Assembly (NCBI GenBank): GCA_012798535.1
Contig: JAAZMZ010000020.1
Coordinates: 45,979 to 109,978 of the forward strand
Origin: Leptolinea sp.
Lineage (GTDB): Bacteria > Chloroflexota > Anaerolineae > Anaerolineales > Anaerolineaceae
Length of the DNA stretch: 64,000 nucleotides
Reading direction: 5' to 3'
The translations under genes and the position numbers were made by a program. A model generated the notes under the pieces. That model saw nothing but the letters and a program-made list of their open reading frames with translations. It ran no database searches and was not told the origin of the DNA. Position 1 is the stretch's first letter. Each line of letters starts with the position of its first letter. Below are positions 52,782 through 63,304 of the stretch, one piece after another.

Positions 52782-53357
52782 TCAACACAAACTATTGGGG
52801 TATTTCACTTTTTTTTTTCTGGAGATGTAACCATTATCTTCTTCACCAAATCCAAGCAGATTTCCCCACGATCTGCATATATGACCAACGTATACTAACC
52901 AACGCGATTTTATAAAAATCCTGTCGCGATCTCTAATAATTACACCCGTTTCCTGTAATCGTTGTAAACGTTTGGTTGAATTGGATGAACCCAAAATCAT
53001 TTCAATGTTATTTATCGAAGTTATTTGTTGAGTGGAGATACGTTGTAATAACGTTACTCGAATACTTGTGATTGAAAGATCTACCAGGTGAAAATAGGCA
53101 TGCCCCAGTGCATTGTACGTAAACAAACAATATACTAATCCCCATATTTGGGTATTATTATCTAAGGGCTGCAATACAATTATCCAGAAGAGAATGATGA
53201 ATGGTAAGTTACCAATTAGTACACAAAATAATGTCAACCCTTGAAGAGGAACACGAACTTTGAGAAGCATCAATATTCGACTGGTTAAAATCTGAATAAC
53301 GAAGATCAGAATAGGCGAAAGAATCAACAAAATGAACGACAAAATTAGTGGAGACAA
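52782..53357 (-). CDS. Small membrane protein with possible C-terminal winged helix (paralogue B)
   Basis: 191 residues: three hydrophobic helices (about 4-24, 40-62 and 70-92), then a 75-residue soluble region. The soluble part has a winged-helix-like pattern (SIRVTLLQRI, NIEMILGSSNSTKRLQRLQETGVIIRDRDRIFI). It resembles the C-terminal half of the preceding gene's product, so the two are probable paralogues. Start is TTG 53357 with AAGGAT upstream. DNA binding is not shown; the fold is an inference. Confidence 0.6.
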   Translation of the reverse strand: MSPLILSFILLILSPILIFVIQILTSRILMLLKVRVPLQGLTLFCVLIGNLPFIILFWIIVLQPLDNNTQIWGLVYCLFTYNALGHAYFHLVDLSITSIRVTLLQRISTQQITSINNIEMILGSSNSTKRLQRLQETGVIIRDRDRIFIKSRWLVYVGHICRSWGNLLGFGEEDNGYISRKKKVKYPNSLC

Positions 53358-53363
53358 GATTCA

Positions 53364-53900
53364 TTATCCTTCAAAATAATCAAGGCATAAAAATTGACTG
53401 ATCACCCGATTTAGTGTAGTAAATATCCTCCCCAACAATGTGATTTTCAATTTTCCATCTTGTGAAATCGATAAAAAATTTGATGAAATAAGATCATTGA
53501 TTCGAGGATTGAGATCATCTCTGGATTGAAGGTAGTCAAATACTTCATTTTCCGTCTTGCCATCCGGCATATGCGCATCAAGATACAGACTCAACCTGAC
53601 AGCCGGAGATCCGTTTTGCGCCGTGGGATATAAGAATGAATACCCCATGCTTAATGCTCCATGCAGCAAATAAGCGCTTAACCATTCAAATGTAGAAATG
53701 ATGGGTGCGTTAGGAAAAATCGATAAGAAACTAGTGGAAAAGTGATAGAGCAAGATGAGAAATATTGGAAAAAGTGCGAATAATAATACAAGAGGAAGCC
53801 AGGGTGACTTAAAACGATGATTCTTCCAAATTGTTATATGGACAATCATCGAACTGACAAAAAAGATAAAAGCAATTATCAGAGAATTTATAAAAAACAT
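53364..53900 (-). CDS. Small membrane protein with possible C-terminal winged helix (paralogue A)
   Basis: 178 residues: three hydrophobic helices (about 4-24, 35-62 and 70-92), then a soluble C-terminus (PAVRLSLYLDAHM, NEVFDYLQSRDDLNPRINDLIS, SISQDGKLKITLLGRIF) with the strand-turn-helix pattern of a winged helix. ATG 53900 has GGAG at a suitable distance; the longer frame to 53963 would be less well placed. Six bases separate it from paralogue B, so the pair is co-transcribed. No known family was recognised. Confidence 0.6.
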   Translation of the reverse strand: MFFINSLIIAFIFFVSSMIVHITIWKNHRFKSPWLPLVLLFALFPIFLILLYHFSTSFLSIFPNAPIISTFEWLSAYLLHGALSMGYSFLYPTAQNGSPAVRLSLYLDAHMPDGKTENEVFDYLQSRDDLNPRINDLISSNFLSISQDGKLKITLLGRIFTTLNRVISQFLCLDYFEG

Positions 53901-54230
53901 ATCTCTCCAAATTTGTACAATAATTGACAAAAATGATGCAGATTTGTGCCCGAATAATACCATAAGAAAAATATGGAAGGCATTTTCATATATAGTAATT
54001 GTATCTTGATCTTAAATTCCTCACCAATTTTAGGAATACCCATGGACACAAAAGAACAAGTAGACATAAAAACAAGGGGGGAAAGTTCAAAAATAATCAT
54101 CAGATATACGAATTTGATTTAAAATTGAATTTTAGGATTTGTGTCAGGTATTGGATATGAGGAGTGGATTTATTATAAGGAAACGTAGGATATCTTGTGA
54201 AGAATGGAATAATTAACGGGTTATTTTTAT
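53901..54230. other. Intergenic region between divergent glycan-locus genes
   Basis: 330 AT-rich bases with the promoters of the leftward membrane pair and the rightward YfhO gene. No clear -35/-10 pair, repeat or RNA gene stood out. Confidence 0.5.
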
Positions 54231-56639
54231 ATGAATGAAAACAATGAAATCAAAAAATCAATAATTGCCAGGATGCTGGTCCTTATTGTTCCATTTTCAT
54301 ATTTACTCTTCTATTTGGTCCAAGGGTATTCTATCCTTGTCGGTAATACAGATCGAGTTGATGCACAGTTAACAGCCATTTTCGCAGCAAAAAATGCAAT
54401 TGAAGTAGGACAAATGCCATGGTGGAATCCATATATTTTCAATGGATATCCACTGTGGGGGAGCCCAAATGTTTTCCTCTGGTATCCATTCACTTGGATT
54501 GAACTTCTTGTGCCTCGATCCATGATTGTGCAGACTTCAACAATAATCGCCTGGCTGCATTATTTCGCCGTTTTTCTAACAAGCTTCCTATACTTTCGAG
54601 AAATTACACACGACGAAAAGTGGGCTTCATTTTCATCATTGGCGTACGGATTCTCCATTCCAGTAGCGTATGGTTTATCAATCGGCAATGCTCATATCCC
54701 GATTTATGTATATCTTCCATTATTACTTTTTTTTCTGCATACATTCAGGAAAAGAAAATTCACGAATAATGTTCTTGCCATTTCATTATCGTTATATGCG
54801 ATGATTACCGGGGGATTCATGCAATTGTTCGTATATGCGATGATCATAATTGGGTGCTATTTCATATTTCTTTTACTGGATTCAAATTCAAAAACAGAAA
54901 AAATCAATTTGTTCTTAATGTTACTGGCGTCGTCTGTAATTGCATTATTTCTCTCTGCACCTGTCTGGTTGTCGACATTCTTTATGTCGAAATATGTCTC
55001 GCGCGTGTTAGATACGGGAACAAGTTTGCGTATGGTGATAAATTCGAACTATATGGCTGATCTGTACCAGTGGCTGAGATTGTTTGCACCAAATGGATTT
55101 GGTTACAGTATGTATGTCCAGGAAAAAAATATCAGTTATGTAGAAACCATGGTGGTCTTTTGCGGAGTGAGCTGCCTATACTTGGCTGGTATTGCGTTAA
55201 TAAATAGCAGGAAGAAGATAACAGCGTTTTGGGGCATTATCACGATCTTTTGGCTATTATTAGTCTATTCATTGGTAGAGTTGGTACAGTATTTTGCTTT
55301 TGGGCGGATGGAGATGATGTACGGGCGGATACTTTTTCTGCTCCCATTGTGTCTGGCCGGTCTTGCAGGAATTGGAGGCCAATCATTACAGGAAAAGTCA
55401 CCTATAAAAAAATGGAAATTAATCCTGTACAGTCCGTTCAACATTTTACTAATAATCGCCATTCATGGAAATGCTAGATATATACACGATTTGCTACGAA
55501 ATATTGGCCAATTTTTCGGCGAATTTGTAAGAACACATAGATTATCGCTGGCTCCAGAAATGCTACCAGAGATTGAAACAACAAGGGTTGTCCTTATACT
55601 GATTATTATGATAATAATTGTGTTAATAAGAAAAATGAACACCTTACAATGGGGAGTTTTGATAATTGTATTATTGAGTGAAGTAATTCCTGGTACATAT
55701 TATATGAATAAGATTCAACTCAATCCATTAATGATTTCTCCAACCAGCGAGTTGTTTGCGTACGATAAAGTAGAGAAACCAATTCCCTTTTCCTCTTCAT
55801 ACCTGGAAAAATATCGCATTGTTGTTTCTGAGGAAACACCTTCTAGAAAGAATGATGAAGCGCCAATTCTGGCAAAGGATGCCAATCAAGGCTCAGTCTA
55901 TGGTTATTATTCGCCATGGGGTTATGCTAATGGTTATTCTGCCAACTTGGCGCAACTTATCCAAACAGTAGGAACAATCGATTGGACTGAAGACTGCGCA
56001 TCAGGTGGAATAATTAACGACCAGAAGGACATTTATTATAGTAGTCTTCGCCAGGTCGTTTTTGATCCCTCTTGTCATCCACGTCTATCAGACCTGATGA
56101 GTGTGGGAGCTGTTATTAAGGCTGATAGTGATTGGGAGATCATCGAAGATAGAGAATCCACTACAATACCAAGAGCCAGCCTTTTTTACGACTATCAAGT
56201 AATACCTGATTCAAATGATGCTTCACTGGCATTAGCCCAGGATGATTTTTCCTATAAAAAAACCCTGGTATTGAATAAATCACCTGAACAAAATATTGGG
56301 CAGGGGGATTCTACGGCGGTTCTGATTTTTGAAAAAAACACACCAAATGAAATAATAATCACCGTAAACACAAAATCATCTGCAATTTTACTGCTTACAG
56401 ATAATTACTATCCCGGTTGGAACGCAACTATCGATTCTCAACCAACGGAGATTTTCAGAGCCAATGTGGCTTTCAGATCTGTTTGGATACCTGAGGGGAA
56501 GCATACAGTGGTTTTTTCATATCACCCCCCGCTTTTGAAAGTTTCATTATTGCTGATGTTTTTTGGAGTAATGATATTAATCGCGATTCGCATGAATAGC
56601 TTTTTTTTGAAAAATATGAAGAATATGCAACCTGTCTAA
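54231..56639 (+). CDS. YfhO-family polytopic membrane protein, copy 1
   Basis: 802 residues with about a dozen hydrophobic helices in the first 500 residues and a C-terminal extracytoplasmic domain. GNTDRVDAQLTAIFAAKNAI, WWNPYIFNGYPLWGSPN, and the closing YYPGWNATID with VWIPEGKHTVVFSYHPP are the YfhO pattern (PF09586). Members are GT-C-like proteins; some help to modify teichoic or lipid-linked glycans. No Shine-Dalgarno is clear. It is followed by a second, closely related copy. Confidence 0.85.
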   Translation: MNENNEIKKSIIARMLVLIVPFSYLLFYLVQGYSILVGNTDRVDAQLTAIFAAKNAIEVGQMPWWNPYIFNGYPLWGSPNVFLWYPFTWIELLVPRSMIVQTSTIIAWLHYFAVFLTSFLYFREITHDEKWASFSSLAYGFSIPVAYGLSIGNAHIPIYVYLPLLLFFLHTFRKRKFTNNVLAISLSLYAMITGGFMQLFVYAMIIIGCYFIFLLLDSNSKTEKINLFLMLLASSVIALFLSAPVWLSTFFMSKYVSRVLDTGTSLRMVINSNYMADLYQWLRLFAPNGFGYSMYVQEKNISYVETMVVFCGVSCLYLAGIALINSRKKITAFWGIITIFWLLLVYSLVELVQYFAFGRMEMMYGRILFLLPLCLAGLAGIGGQSLQEKSPIKKWKLILYSPFNILLIIAIHGNARYIHDLLRNIGQFFGEFVRTHRLSLAPEMLPEIETTRVVLILIIMIIIVLIRKMNTLQWGVLIIVLLSEVIPGTYYMNKIQLNPLMISPTSELFAYDKVEKPIPFSSSYLEKYRIVVSEETPSRKNDEAPILAKDANQGSVYGYYSPWGYANGYSANLAQLIQTVGTIDWTEDCASGGIINDQKDIYYSSLRQVVFDPSCHPRLSDLMSVGAVIKADSDWEIIEDRESTTIPRASLFYDYQVIPDSNDASLALAQDDFSYKKTLVLNKSPEQNIGQGDSTAVLIFEKNTPNEIIITVNTKSSAILLLTDNYYPGWNATIDSQPTEIFRANVAFRSVWIPEGKHTVVFSYHPPLLKVSLLLMFFGVMILIAIRMNSFFLKNMKNMQPV

Positions 56640-56765
56640 CATAGATCCTGTTTATGATTCCATCAATGTTCAAATTCACTACAGGAATCATTTATAATCT
56701 GTCTGATTATTTCGGGGTGAATGACTAAATCGACATCATGATATTTTTCAAAGGAAATCATCAAC

Positions 56766-59375
56766 ATGAATGAAGAAATTGAAAAATCGAAAGTAGCAAG
56801 GTATCTAGTAATTCTTTTACCACTGTTATATTTATTTTTCTATCTTCTTCAGGGGAAATTCATACTCGCAGGAAATACCGATCATATTGATGCACAACTC
56901 ACGGCAATTTTTGCCGCAAAAAAAGCTCTTGCAGTAGGTCAATTCCCATCGTGGAACCCGTATATTTTTAATGGTATTCCTCTCTGGGGAAGCCCAAGTG
57001 TGTTTATATGGTATCCGTTTACATGGATCGAATTACTCGCCCCACAATCTGTCACATTATATGTTTCTACAATTATTTCCTGGTTGCATTATTTTGCTGT
57101 ATTTATAACGGGTTTTGTATATTTTAGGGAAATCATAAAAGATGAAAGATGGGCTTCATTTTCGGCTCTGGTATATGGTTTCTCCATACCTGTGGCCTAT
57201 GGATTATCCGTCGGAAATGCTCATCTACCGATCTATGTCTATCTGCCATTATTACTCTATGTTTTTCATACATTTGAACGTCGAAGCTTTAATAGAAATG
57301 TGATCTTTATTTCGATATTGTTTTACTTTATGATCACCGGTGGCTTCCTTCAACTGTTTATGTACGCTATGTTGATTGTCGGCCTCTATCTCATATTTCT
57401 TATTATTGGATTGCCGTCGAAAAAACAAAGGCTTTTACTCTTAAACATATCTTTTATTTCTATTACTATCGGTGTTCTTCTTTGCGCTCCTTTATGGATA
57501 TCGACTTTTTATATGTCGCGATTTGTATCCCGGGTGTCTGGCTCATTATCCGCTTGGCAAAATATGCTGACTGAAAATTACCTATCAGAGCTGTATCAAT
57601 GGCTCCGTCTGCTGCTGCCAAATGGATTCGGTTTTGTTATGTGGAATAGCGAACGGTCTGTAAGTGCAGTTGAAACGGTGGTGGCGTTCTGCGGGGTCAG
57701 CAGCCTTTTTCTGGCCGGTCTCGCCATCATAAAGTGCAAGGAAAGTATTGTTGATTTTTGGAATATTATTTTTATTCTTTTGTTATTACTTGCATATTCA
57801 CCAATGAAGATCTTGCAGTACCTGATGTTTGGTGGAATGGATATGATGTATGGGCGGGTATTATTTCTCCTCCCTTTTTCTGTCGCCTGTCTAGCGGGAA
57901 TGGGAGGAAAAAGTTTGCTAGAAAAAGACAATATATCTAGACTCAGAGTAGTTTTACTGAATCCAATTTGTCTTCTTCTTACTATTATTATTATTACTAA
58001 TACTGTCCAATATAATAGTAAATTATTTAATTTCAATTCTCTCTTTGAAAAACTGTTCAATTTAAAATCTTGGTATCAATTTACAGAACTGATTCCTCAA
58101 ATTGAATTATTTAGATTACTTGTCATCTTCATTGTACTTATTGCTGTAATCTTCATAAGGAGGAATTTAAATTTTATCTACTCGATTTCATTATTTTTAC
58201 TTGTAGCGGAAGTAATACCGTCAACATACTTAATGAATATGGTACAGATAAATCCATTAATGGTTTCTCCTTCCCAAGATTACTTTGCTTACGATAATAT
58301 TTCCCAACCCCTGCCATATTCTTCATCATTCCTCGAAAAATATCGACTTGTAATTTCCGAGGAGATACCTTCTAGAAAACCATTTACTGCACCCAATTTT
58401 GCAAAGGATGCCAATCAGGGTTCGGTTTATGATTATTATTCTCCCTGGGGTTACGCGAATGGATATTCGACTCACCTGGCAAGATTGATAAAAACGGTCG
58501 GCTTTATTGACGCAATCGATTGTCCTTCAGGTGGAAAGATAATGGGGGAATATGATTTCCAGTTCAATTCAATACGGCAAGTGGTTTTCGATCCTCTCTG
58601 CCACCCTAGACTGGCTGATTTGATGAGCGTAGGGAGTGTTATCAAAACGGATAAGGAATGGAAAGTTATCCAGGATAATACTGACACCGCATTGGAAAGA
58701 GCCTCCCTTTTTTATAAGTATTCCGTTATTTCCGATTCCATTGAAAGCTCAACCAAGTTGGCGGAGGAAAATTTTGATTTTTATAATGTAATAATTCTAG
58801 ACAGATTCCCTTTTGGAGATGTTGGTCCTGCAGATCCAGATGCACGGGTATCATTTACGAAAAACACACCCAACGAGATAATACTAGATGTAAAGACAAA
58901 ATCTCCGGGTATACTCCTGTTAAACGATTCATATTATCCTGGTTGGAGCGCGACGGTTGATAAGAAACCTGTGGAAATAATCAGGGCAAATGTCGCTTTC
59001 AGAGCCGTATGGATCCCTGAAGGAGAGCACCGGGTAGTTTTTTCCTACTCTCCCCCTCTTTTAGGAATTTCATTATTAATTGGATTACTGGGAGTAGCTG
59101 CCCTGATCATTCTTGTAAATTGGACAAGAATTTATATTTTTGTTGAAGGACTTCGAAAAAAAATAAAAATCGACTTACATTCTCTCTCCGAAAAGAAAAC
59201 TTTCCATATTGTTTGCCTGACTATTCCTTTGTTATTCTACTTAATCCCATTGTTCAGCGGTTATTCCTGGAACTCAATAGGACCAAATTCACCAGGAGAA
59301 CGCAGGCAGTATAACAGCCTCTATCCGCTGGAAGGTTATTTCGGAAGAGTACCAGATCAGTTGATTACTGTTTGA
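56766..59375 (+). CDS. YfhO-family polytopic membrane protein, copy 2 with C-terminal extension
   Basis: 869 residues, closely related along its whole length to copy 1 (GNTDHIDAQLTAIFAAKKAL, WNPYIFNGIPLWGSPS, YYPGWSATVDKKP, VWIPEGEHRVVFSY). It has a further ~70-residue extension after residue 800 that adds a hydrophobic helix and a short soluble tail (NSIGPNSPGERRQYNSLYPLE). The two genes are a tandem duplication that has diverged. AAAGGAAA lies upstream of the ATG. Role in surface glycan modification is inferred from family and position. Confidence 0.85.
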   Translation: MNEEIEKSKVARYLVILLPLLYLFFYLLQGKFILAGNTDHIDAQLTAIFAAKKALAVGQFPSWNPYIFNGIPLWGSPSVFIWYPFTWIELLAPQSVTLYVSTIISWLHYFAVFITGFVYFREIIKDERWASFSALVYGFSIPVAYGLSVGNAHLPIYVYLPLLLYVFHTFERRSFNRNVIFISILFYFMITGGFLQLFMYAMLIVGLYLIFLIIGLPSKKQRLLLLNISFISITIGVLLCAPLWISTFYMSRFVSRVSGSLSAWQNMLTENYLSELYQWLRLLLPNGFGFVMWNSERSVSAVETVVAFCGVSSLFLAGLAIIKCKESIVDFWNIIFILLLLLAYSPMKILQYLMFGGMDMMYGRVLFLLPFSVACLAGMGGKSLLEKDNISRLRVVLLNPICLLLTIIIITNTVQYNSKLFNFNSLFEKLFNLKSWYQFTELIPQIELFRLLVIFIVLIAVIFIRRNLNFIYSISLFLLVAEVIPSTYLMNMVQINPLMVSPSQDYFAYDNISQPLPYSSSFLEKYRLVISEEIPSRKPFTAPNFAKDANQGSVYDYYSPWGYANGYSTHLARLIKTVGFIDAIDCPSGGKIMGEYDFQFNSIRQVVFDPLCHPRLADLMSVGSVIKTDKEWKVIQDNTDTALERASLFYKYSVISDSIESSTKLAEENFDFYNVIILDRFPFGDVGPADPDARVSFTKNTPNEIILDVKTKSPGILLLNDSYYPGWSATVDKKPVEIIRANVAFRAVWIPEGEHRVVFSYSPPLLGISLLIGLLGVAALIILVNWTRIYIFVEGLRKKIKIDLHSLSEKKTFHIVCLTIPLLFYLIPLFSGYSWNSIGPNSPGERRQYNSLYPLEGYFGRVPDQLITV

Positions 59376-59552
59376 GTATTAAATCTGAAAGATAGATTAA
59401 AATCAAATCAGAGGAAGTAATAAGTAAGATATTCTCATAACTAAATATGTGATGAATATATCAATTCTTCATCAAGAAACGAACCGAAAATTTACTTTTC
59501 GATAATGTAACACAAATTTTAAATTTTTATTCACTTGCTGAAAAAGGAAAAA

Positions 59553-62312
59553 ATGAAAAACCAAAGTAAAAATTTTTTCACAATTATCCTATCAATGATC
59601 ATCGGAATAGCTGGAGGAGTTAGTATCCCGAATATTTTCTTCCGGTTATGGTATAGGTCTGTACCCTTCCAAATTGGATTAATAGCTGCATTCAGTGTTG
59701 TCCTTTTTTTTTGTGGCTACATAATTGTCAAGAAATTTCAAAATCAAACAATAAGCAAAAAGAGGAATATTTCCAAAATATTCACACTTTTCATTGTGTT
59801 TTTAATAATTTTCATTTTCAAATATCCGATTGCCTTGGATGTTCCGAATCCGGCGGCTGAACACAGGTTGTCAATCCAAGTGGCAGATAAGAACAATAAC
59901 CAAGCAAATTCTTTGAAAATTGAAATTATTGAACTGAAAATCGATGACAGTAAAGTAAATCTGGATTCTCTATTGGGTGGAGGAAAAGGGAAAATTACAG
60001 AAAAAGGATATTTAGAAATTACCAGTACAAATGAATTTTCTTTCGTCTTTCCAGCCAGACAGAACAGTACGTTCACCATTTTATTTAATGGCAATGAAAA
60101 TTCTGGGAAGGTATTATGCTCTCTTGATAATCGTGTATACAGCGAGATTGATCTTTATCAAAGTGAACCAACCGAGAGAGTATTGAATCTTCATTCCCCG
60201 ATACCGGTTCTCTATCAATTTTTATCCATAGCGCAGAATATTTTAGGTTTCATTTTTGGAGGATTCTTACTTTTTGTATTTTCATTTGCGATAAATATTT
60301 CAATATCAATTATTTCTAATTCAAGAATTGGTAAGCTAATTACTATAAAGTTAAAAAACGATTGGGTTATCAGGACTCGAACTTTATTGTCTATACCTGG
60401 CAACCTTTTTGCCGTTTTTCTCCTCGTGGTTCTATGTGCAATCCAAATTAGAGCAGCAGTCTCATATGAATTGTTTGCTCCCGCAACGAATATTGAAGAA
60501 GCCGCCTACACCTATACGTCCGCAAATAATTATATTAAGTTTGGATTGATGAATTCGGTGCTGTTACAGGATTTTTCTTACAGTCTATATCCTGAAGGTC
60601 ATCCATATGTCTACACACATATGCCACCAGGACCGGATTTATTTTTTACCCTCCTTCTATGTGTTTTTAAAGAGAATTATCAAATTGTACGGGTGGCCGT
60701 TGCCATTCTCGCACTAATGGGATTGTATTTCTTCTACTACTTTGTAAAAATAATACTGAGAGGGATTGGAATAAAAACAGATCTTGCCGGTTATGCAGTT
60801 GCCATGATCGGCCCATGGACAATCATCCGATTGTTCGAGAGTCAAATATATCCCCTGTTCCCATTTCTCGCTTTCTTTCCATTATTGGCCTGGGAAAAAT
60901 ACAGGACAACAGACAAGAAGGTATGGCTATTTCTTTTCGCATTCATTTCATTTTTATCCGCGCTTTACATAGAATATTCCCTGCTATCAGCCGTTCTATT
61001 TTGTTACATATCCCTCCATCTAACCCAAATCATCCAGTTTTCTAAGAGGGATATCGCAATCTATGCTTGCTCAGTATTGAGTGGAATAGTGCTTCATTTA
61101 GTACAAAACTTCGCTTTTTATGGACCGGCTAAATTTTTCCAGGAACTCATTTTTTTGCTAGGTAATCGAATAACTGGATATCCTTCACAGCAACAATTAT
61201 TCGACTTTTATCATCAAATTGGAGTTGTTCATCATGGCTCTCACCCCATAGATTTCAACCTGTTACTCACTCAAATTCTTGGAAGTCTGCATTTTATTAC
61301 TATCAGTGAATACGCAAATAATATGATTTTCATAATTTTAGTTATCACGATAATTATCGCGTATCTTGCCAGGATATTGAAGGATTCTGATAATAAACAC
61401 TTTAAATTGCGTATCTTTCCTTTACCCGATTATGTTCTTCAAATCTTGAAGATCACTCTATGGATGGTCATAACACTTCTTATTCCGATATTGCTTTTCC
61501 CGGCATTCGCACAGGAAGTTAATATTGCCACATTTGGAGGAAATTTCTTCTTTGCCATTTTTGAGATTTCCGTAATCGGGCTTTTCTGCAAACAAGTCTA
61601 TCAAACTGTTACTAATAGCGATCTGAATACATCAGAGAGTGAAATTACGAATGAAGCTCAACACAAAACAGACATTCAGACAGAAGGAATGTGGAATTAC
61701 TCAAGAATTAAGAAAGTAATTATTAATGTGGGAAATAAACGAATATCTTCATCCTTATTGTTAGGAATCCTATGTCTAATACTAGTTGGACTTAATATAG
61801 TTTTTATCTGCCGTTTGTTGGTAGAACAATATGACTATACTATCCGGAAAACGGAATTTGTATACCAGTTTTTTTCAAAGAGCGACTCAAAACTTAATCT
61901 GGACGCATCATTGAAAGAAATTAAAAAATATAACGGGCAGCTATTCATGACGAATATCAATATTCCTACTGTAGGTTTCCTGGTGCAGTATCCAGGTTAT
62001 GGAGTATGTGATCCAGAATCCATATCTGATTCTGGGGAAGTGAATATATCCAAATGTGGAACGGATTTTATAAAAAGTACGGATACAAAAACTCTCAGTC
62101 AAAAACCAAGATATTTCTTCTACTTTACTTATCCATCACTTTTTCCAGGATTTGCGTCCTGTATGCCATCTTCAACAATGATCGGAGCGCGGGGCGGAAA
62201 TGATTGTATGAAATTATTGTTCAAACGTTTATCAGATAATTATCAGCAGGTTTATACAAATGAAATAGTATCTGTTTTTGATTTGCATGGTAAGATCGAA
62301 AAGAAAGATTGA
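59553..62312 (+). CDS. GT-C-like membrane glycosyltransferase-type protein
   Basis: 919 residues from ATG 59553 (AAGGAA six bases upstream; TTG 59535 is the alternative). Several N-terminal helices, a soluble insertion at about 105-225 with beta character (RLSIQVADKNN, NEFSFVFPARQNSTF), then a polytopic region with LYPEGHPYVYTHMPPGPDLFF, a typical GT-C/ArnT-like loop, and a soluble C-terminus. It resembles dolichyl-phosphate or undecaprenyl-phosphate sugar transferases, but no catalytic residue is confirmed. Sugar donor unknown. Confidence 0.75.
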   Translation: MKNQSKNFFTIILSMIIGIAGGVSIPNIFFRLWYRSVPFQIGLIAAFSVVLFFCGYIIVKKFQNQTISKKRNISKIFTLFIVFLIIFIFKYPIALDVPNPAAEHRLSIQVADKNNNQANSLKIEIIELKIDDSKVNLDSLLGGGKGKITEKGYLEITSTNEFSFVFPARQNSTFTILFNGNENSGKVLCSLDNRVYSEIDLYQSEPTERVLNLHSPIPVLYQFLSIAQNILGFIFGGFLLFVFSFAINISISIISNSRIGKLITIKLKNDWVIRTRTLLSIPGNLFAVFLLVVLCAIQIRAAVSYELFAPATNIEEAAYTYTSANNYIKFGLMNSVLLQDFSYSLYPEGHPYVYTHMPPGPDLFFTLLLCVFKENYQIVRVAVAILALMGLYFFYYFVKIILRGIGIKTDLAGYAVAMIGPWTIIRLFESQIYPLFPFLAFFPLLAWEKYRTTDKKVWLFLFAFISFLSALYIEYSLLSAVLFCYISLHLTQIIQFSKRDIAIYACSVLSGIVLHLVQNFAFYGPAKFFQELIFLLGNRITGYPSQQQLFDFYHQIGVVHHGSHPIDFNLLLTQILGSLHFITISEYANNMIFIILVITIIIAYLARILKDSDNKHFKLRIFPLPDYVLQILKITLWMVITLLIPILLFPAFAQEVNIATFGGNFFFAIFEISVIGLFCKQVYQTVTNSDLNTSESEITNEAQHKTDIQTEGMWNYSRIKKVIINVGNKRISSSLLLGILCLILVGLNIVFICRLLVEQYDYTIRKTEFVYQFFSKSDSKLNLDASLKEIKKYNGQLFMTNINIPTVGFLVQYPGYGVCDPESISDSGEVNISKCGTDFIKSTDTKTLSQKPRYFFYFTYPSLFPGFASCMPSSTMIGARGGNDCMKLLFKRLSDNYQQVYTNEIVSVFDLHGKIEKKD

Positions 62313-62494
62313 ATTTATATATGATATTCTAATAATGATCTGAAAAATGTTACTCAATACGTGCATTGTAATGCTGGTTGATTTCCAATCAGAAAAACCG
62401 GTCACTTAATAATCTAAGGAATGAGGCTAATTATTAGAAGATATAATAAGCCCTCTGTAATTTGTTACGATATATTCTAATGATTGGAGTTTTA

Positions 62495-63304
62495 GTGAAA
62501 AATCGAATATTTTTCTACATGCGGAAGTGGCTGGAAAATAATCCATTATTCTGGTATTTGGGATGGAAGACAATTCACTTATTTCCCGTTTTTCTTCCAC
62601 ATGATAAAACATATCTGGCCATCCGTCATTTTGGCTTAAAATCTGGTGATATATTACTTGACGTCGGTGCCAATGACGGCATTTCGGCTCTCTCATTTTT
62701 CCATATTTTACCAACACTGAGGATTGTTTCAATTGAACCGAATAAAATTCACGATGAAGCATTGAAAAGAATTAAAGAACAGAAGACCACATTTGACTAT
62801 CGAATTACCGCAGCAGGTAATTCGACAGGTAGTATGACGATATTTACACCGGTATATAAGAAAATTAACCTGCATACATTTACTTCCAATAATGAAGAGC
62901 AGGTTCGAGACGCAATCGCAACTGCTTACGGGCAAAAAATTGGATCAAAAATTCGCATAATAAGATCGACCAGTGAAATCATGCCTCTTGATCAATTAGC
63001 ATTGGATCCAAAAGTAATAAAAATTGATGTAGAAGGTTTTGAGTACCCGGTGCTAATGGGTTTATCCAATACAATTGAAAGAAATCGTCCATTCATCATT
63101 CTTGAAACATGCCATGATAAGGAGAATAAAATGCAGGACTTGTTAAAAGACCTGCGATATGTTTTATTGGATTATAATACCAGATCGGATACCTTTTCCT
63201 ATTTTTCTCACTCAACAACCAAAGAAAAATTCGAACGCAACCAGATTGCGGTTCCACAAGAGAAAATTTATACACTAAATATAAAGAACAACAACCAGCA
63301 ATGA
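62495..63304 (+). CDS. FkbM-family methyltransferase
   Basis: 269 residues. SAM-binding motif LLDVGANDGIS at 54-64, VSIEPNKI as the second motif, and the FkbM region VIKIDVEGFEYPVLMG, where Asp and Glu are conserved. FkbM enzymes O-methylate sugars or lipid-linked glycans. GTG 62495 was chosen with GGAG five bases upstream; ATG 62480 and TTG 62462 are alternatives. Its last codons overlap the next gene (ATGA). Confidence 0.9.
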   Translation: MKNRIFFYMRKWLENNPLFWYLGWKTIHLFPVFLPHDKTYLAIRHFGLKSGDILLDVGANDGISALSFFHILPTLRIVSIEPNKIHDEALKRIKEQKTTFDYRITAAGNSTGSMTIFTPVYKKINLHTFTSNNEEQVRDAIATAYGQKIGSKIRIIRSTSEIMPLDQLALDPKVIKIDVEGFEYPVLMGLSNTIERNRPFIILETCHDKENKMQDLLKDLRYVLLDYNTRSDTFSYFSHSTTKEKFERNQIAVPQEKIYTLNIKNNNQQ

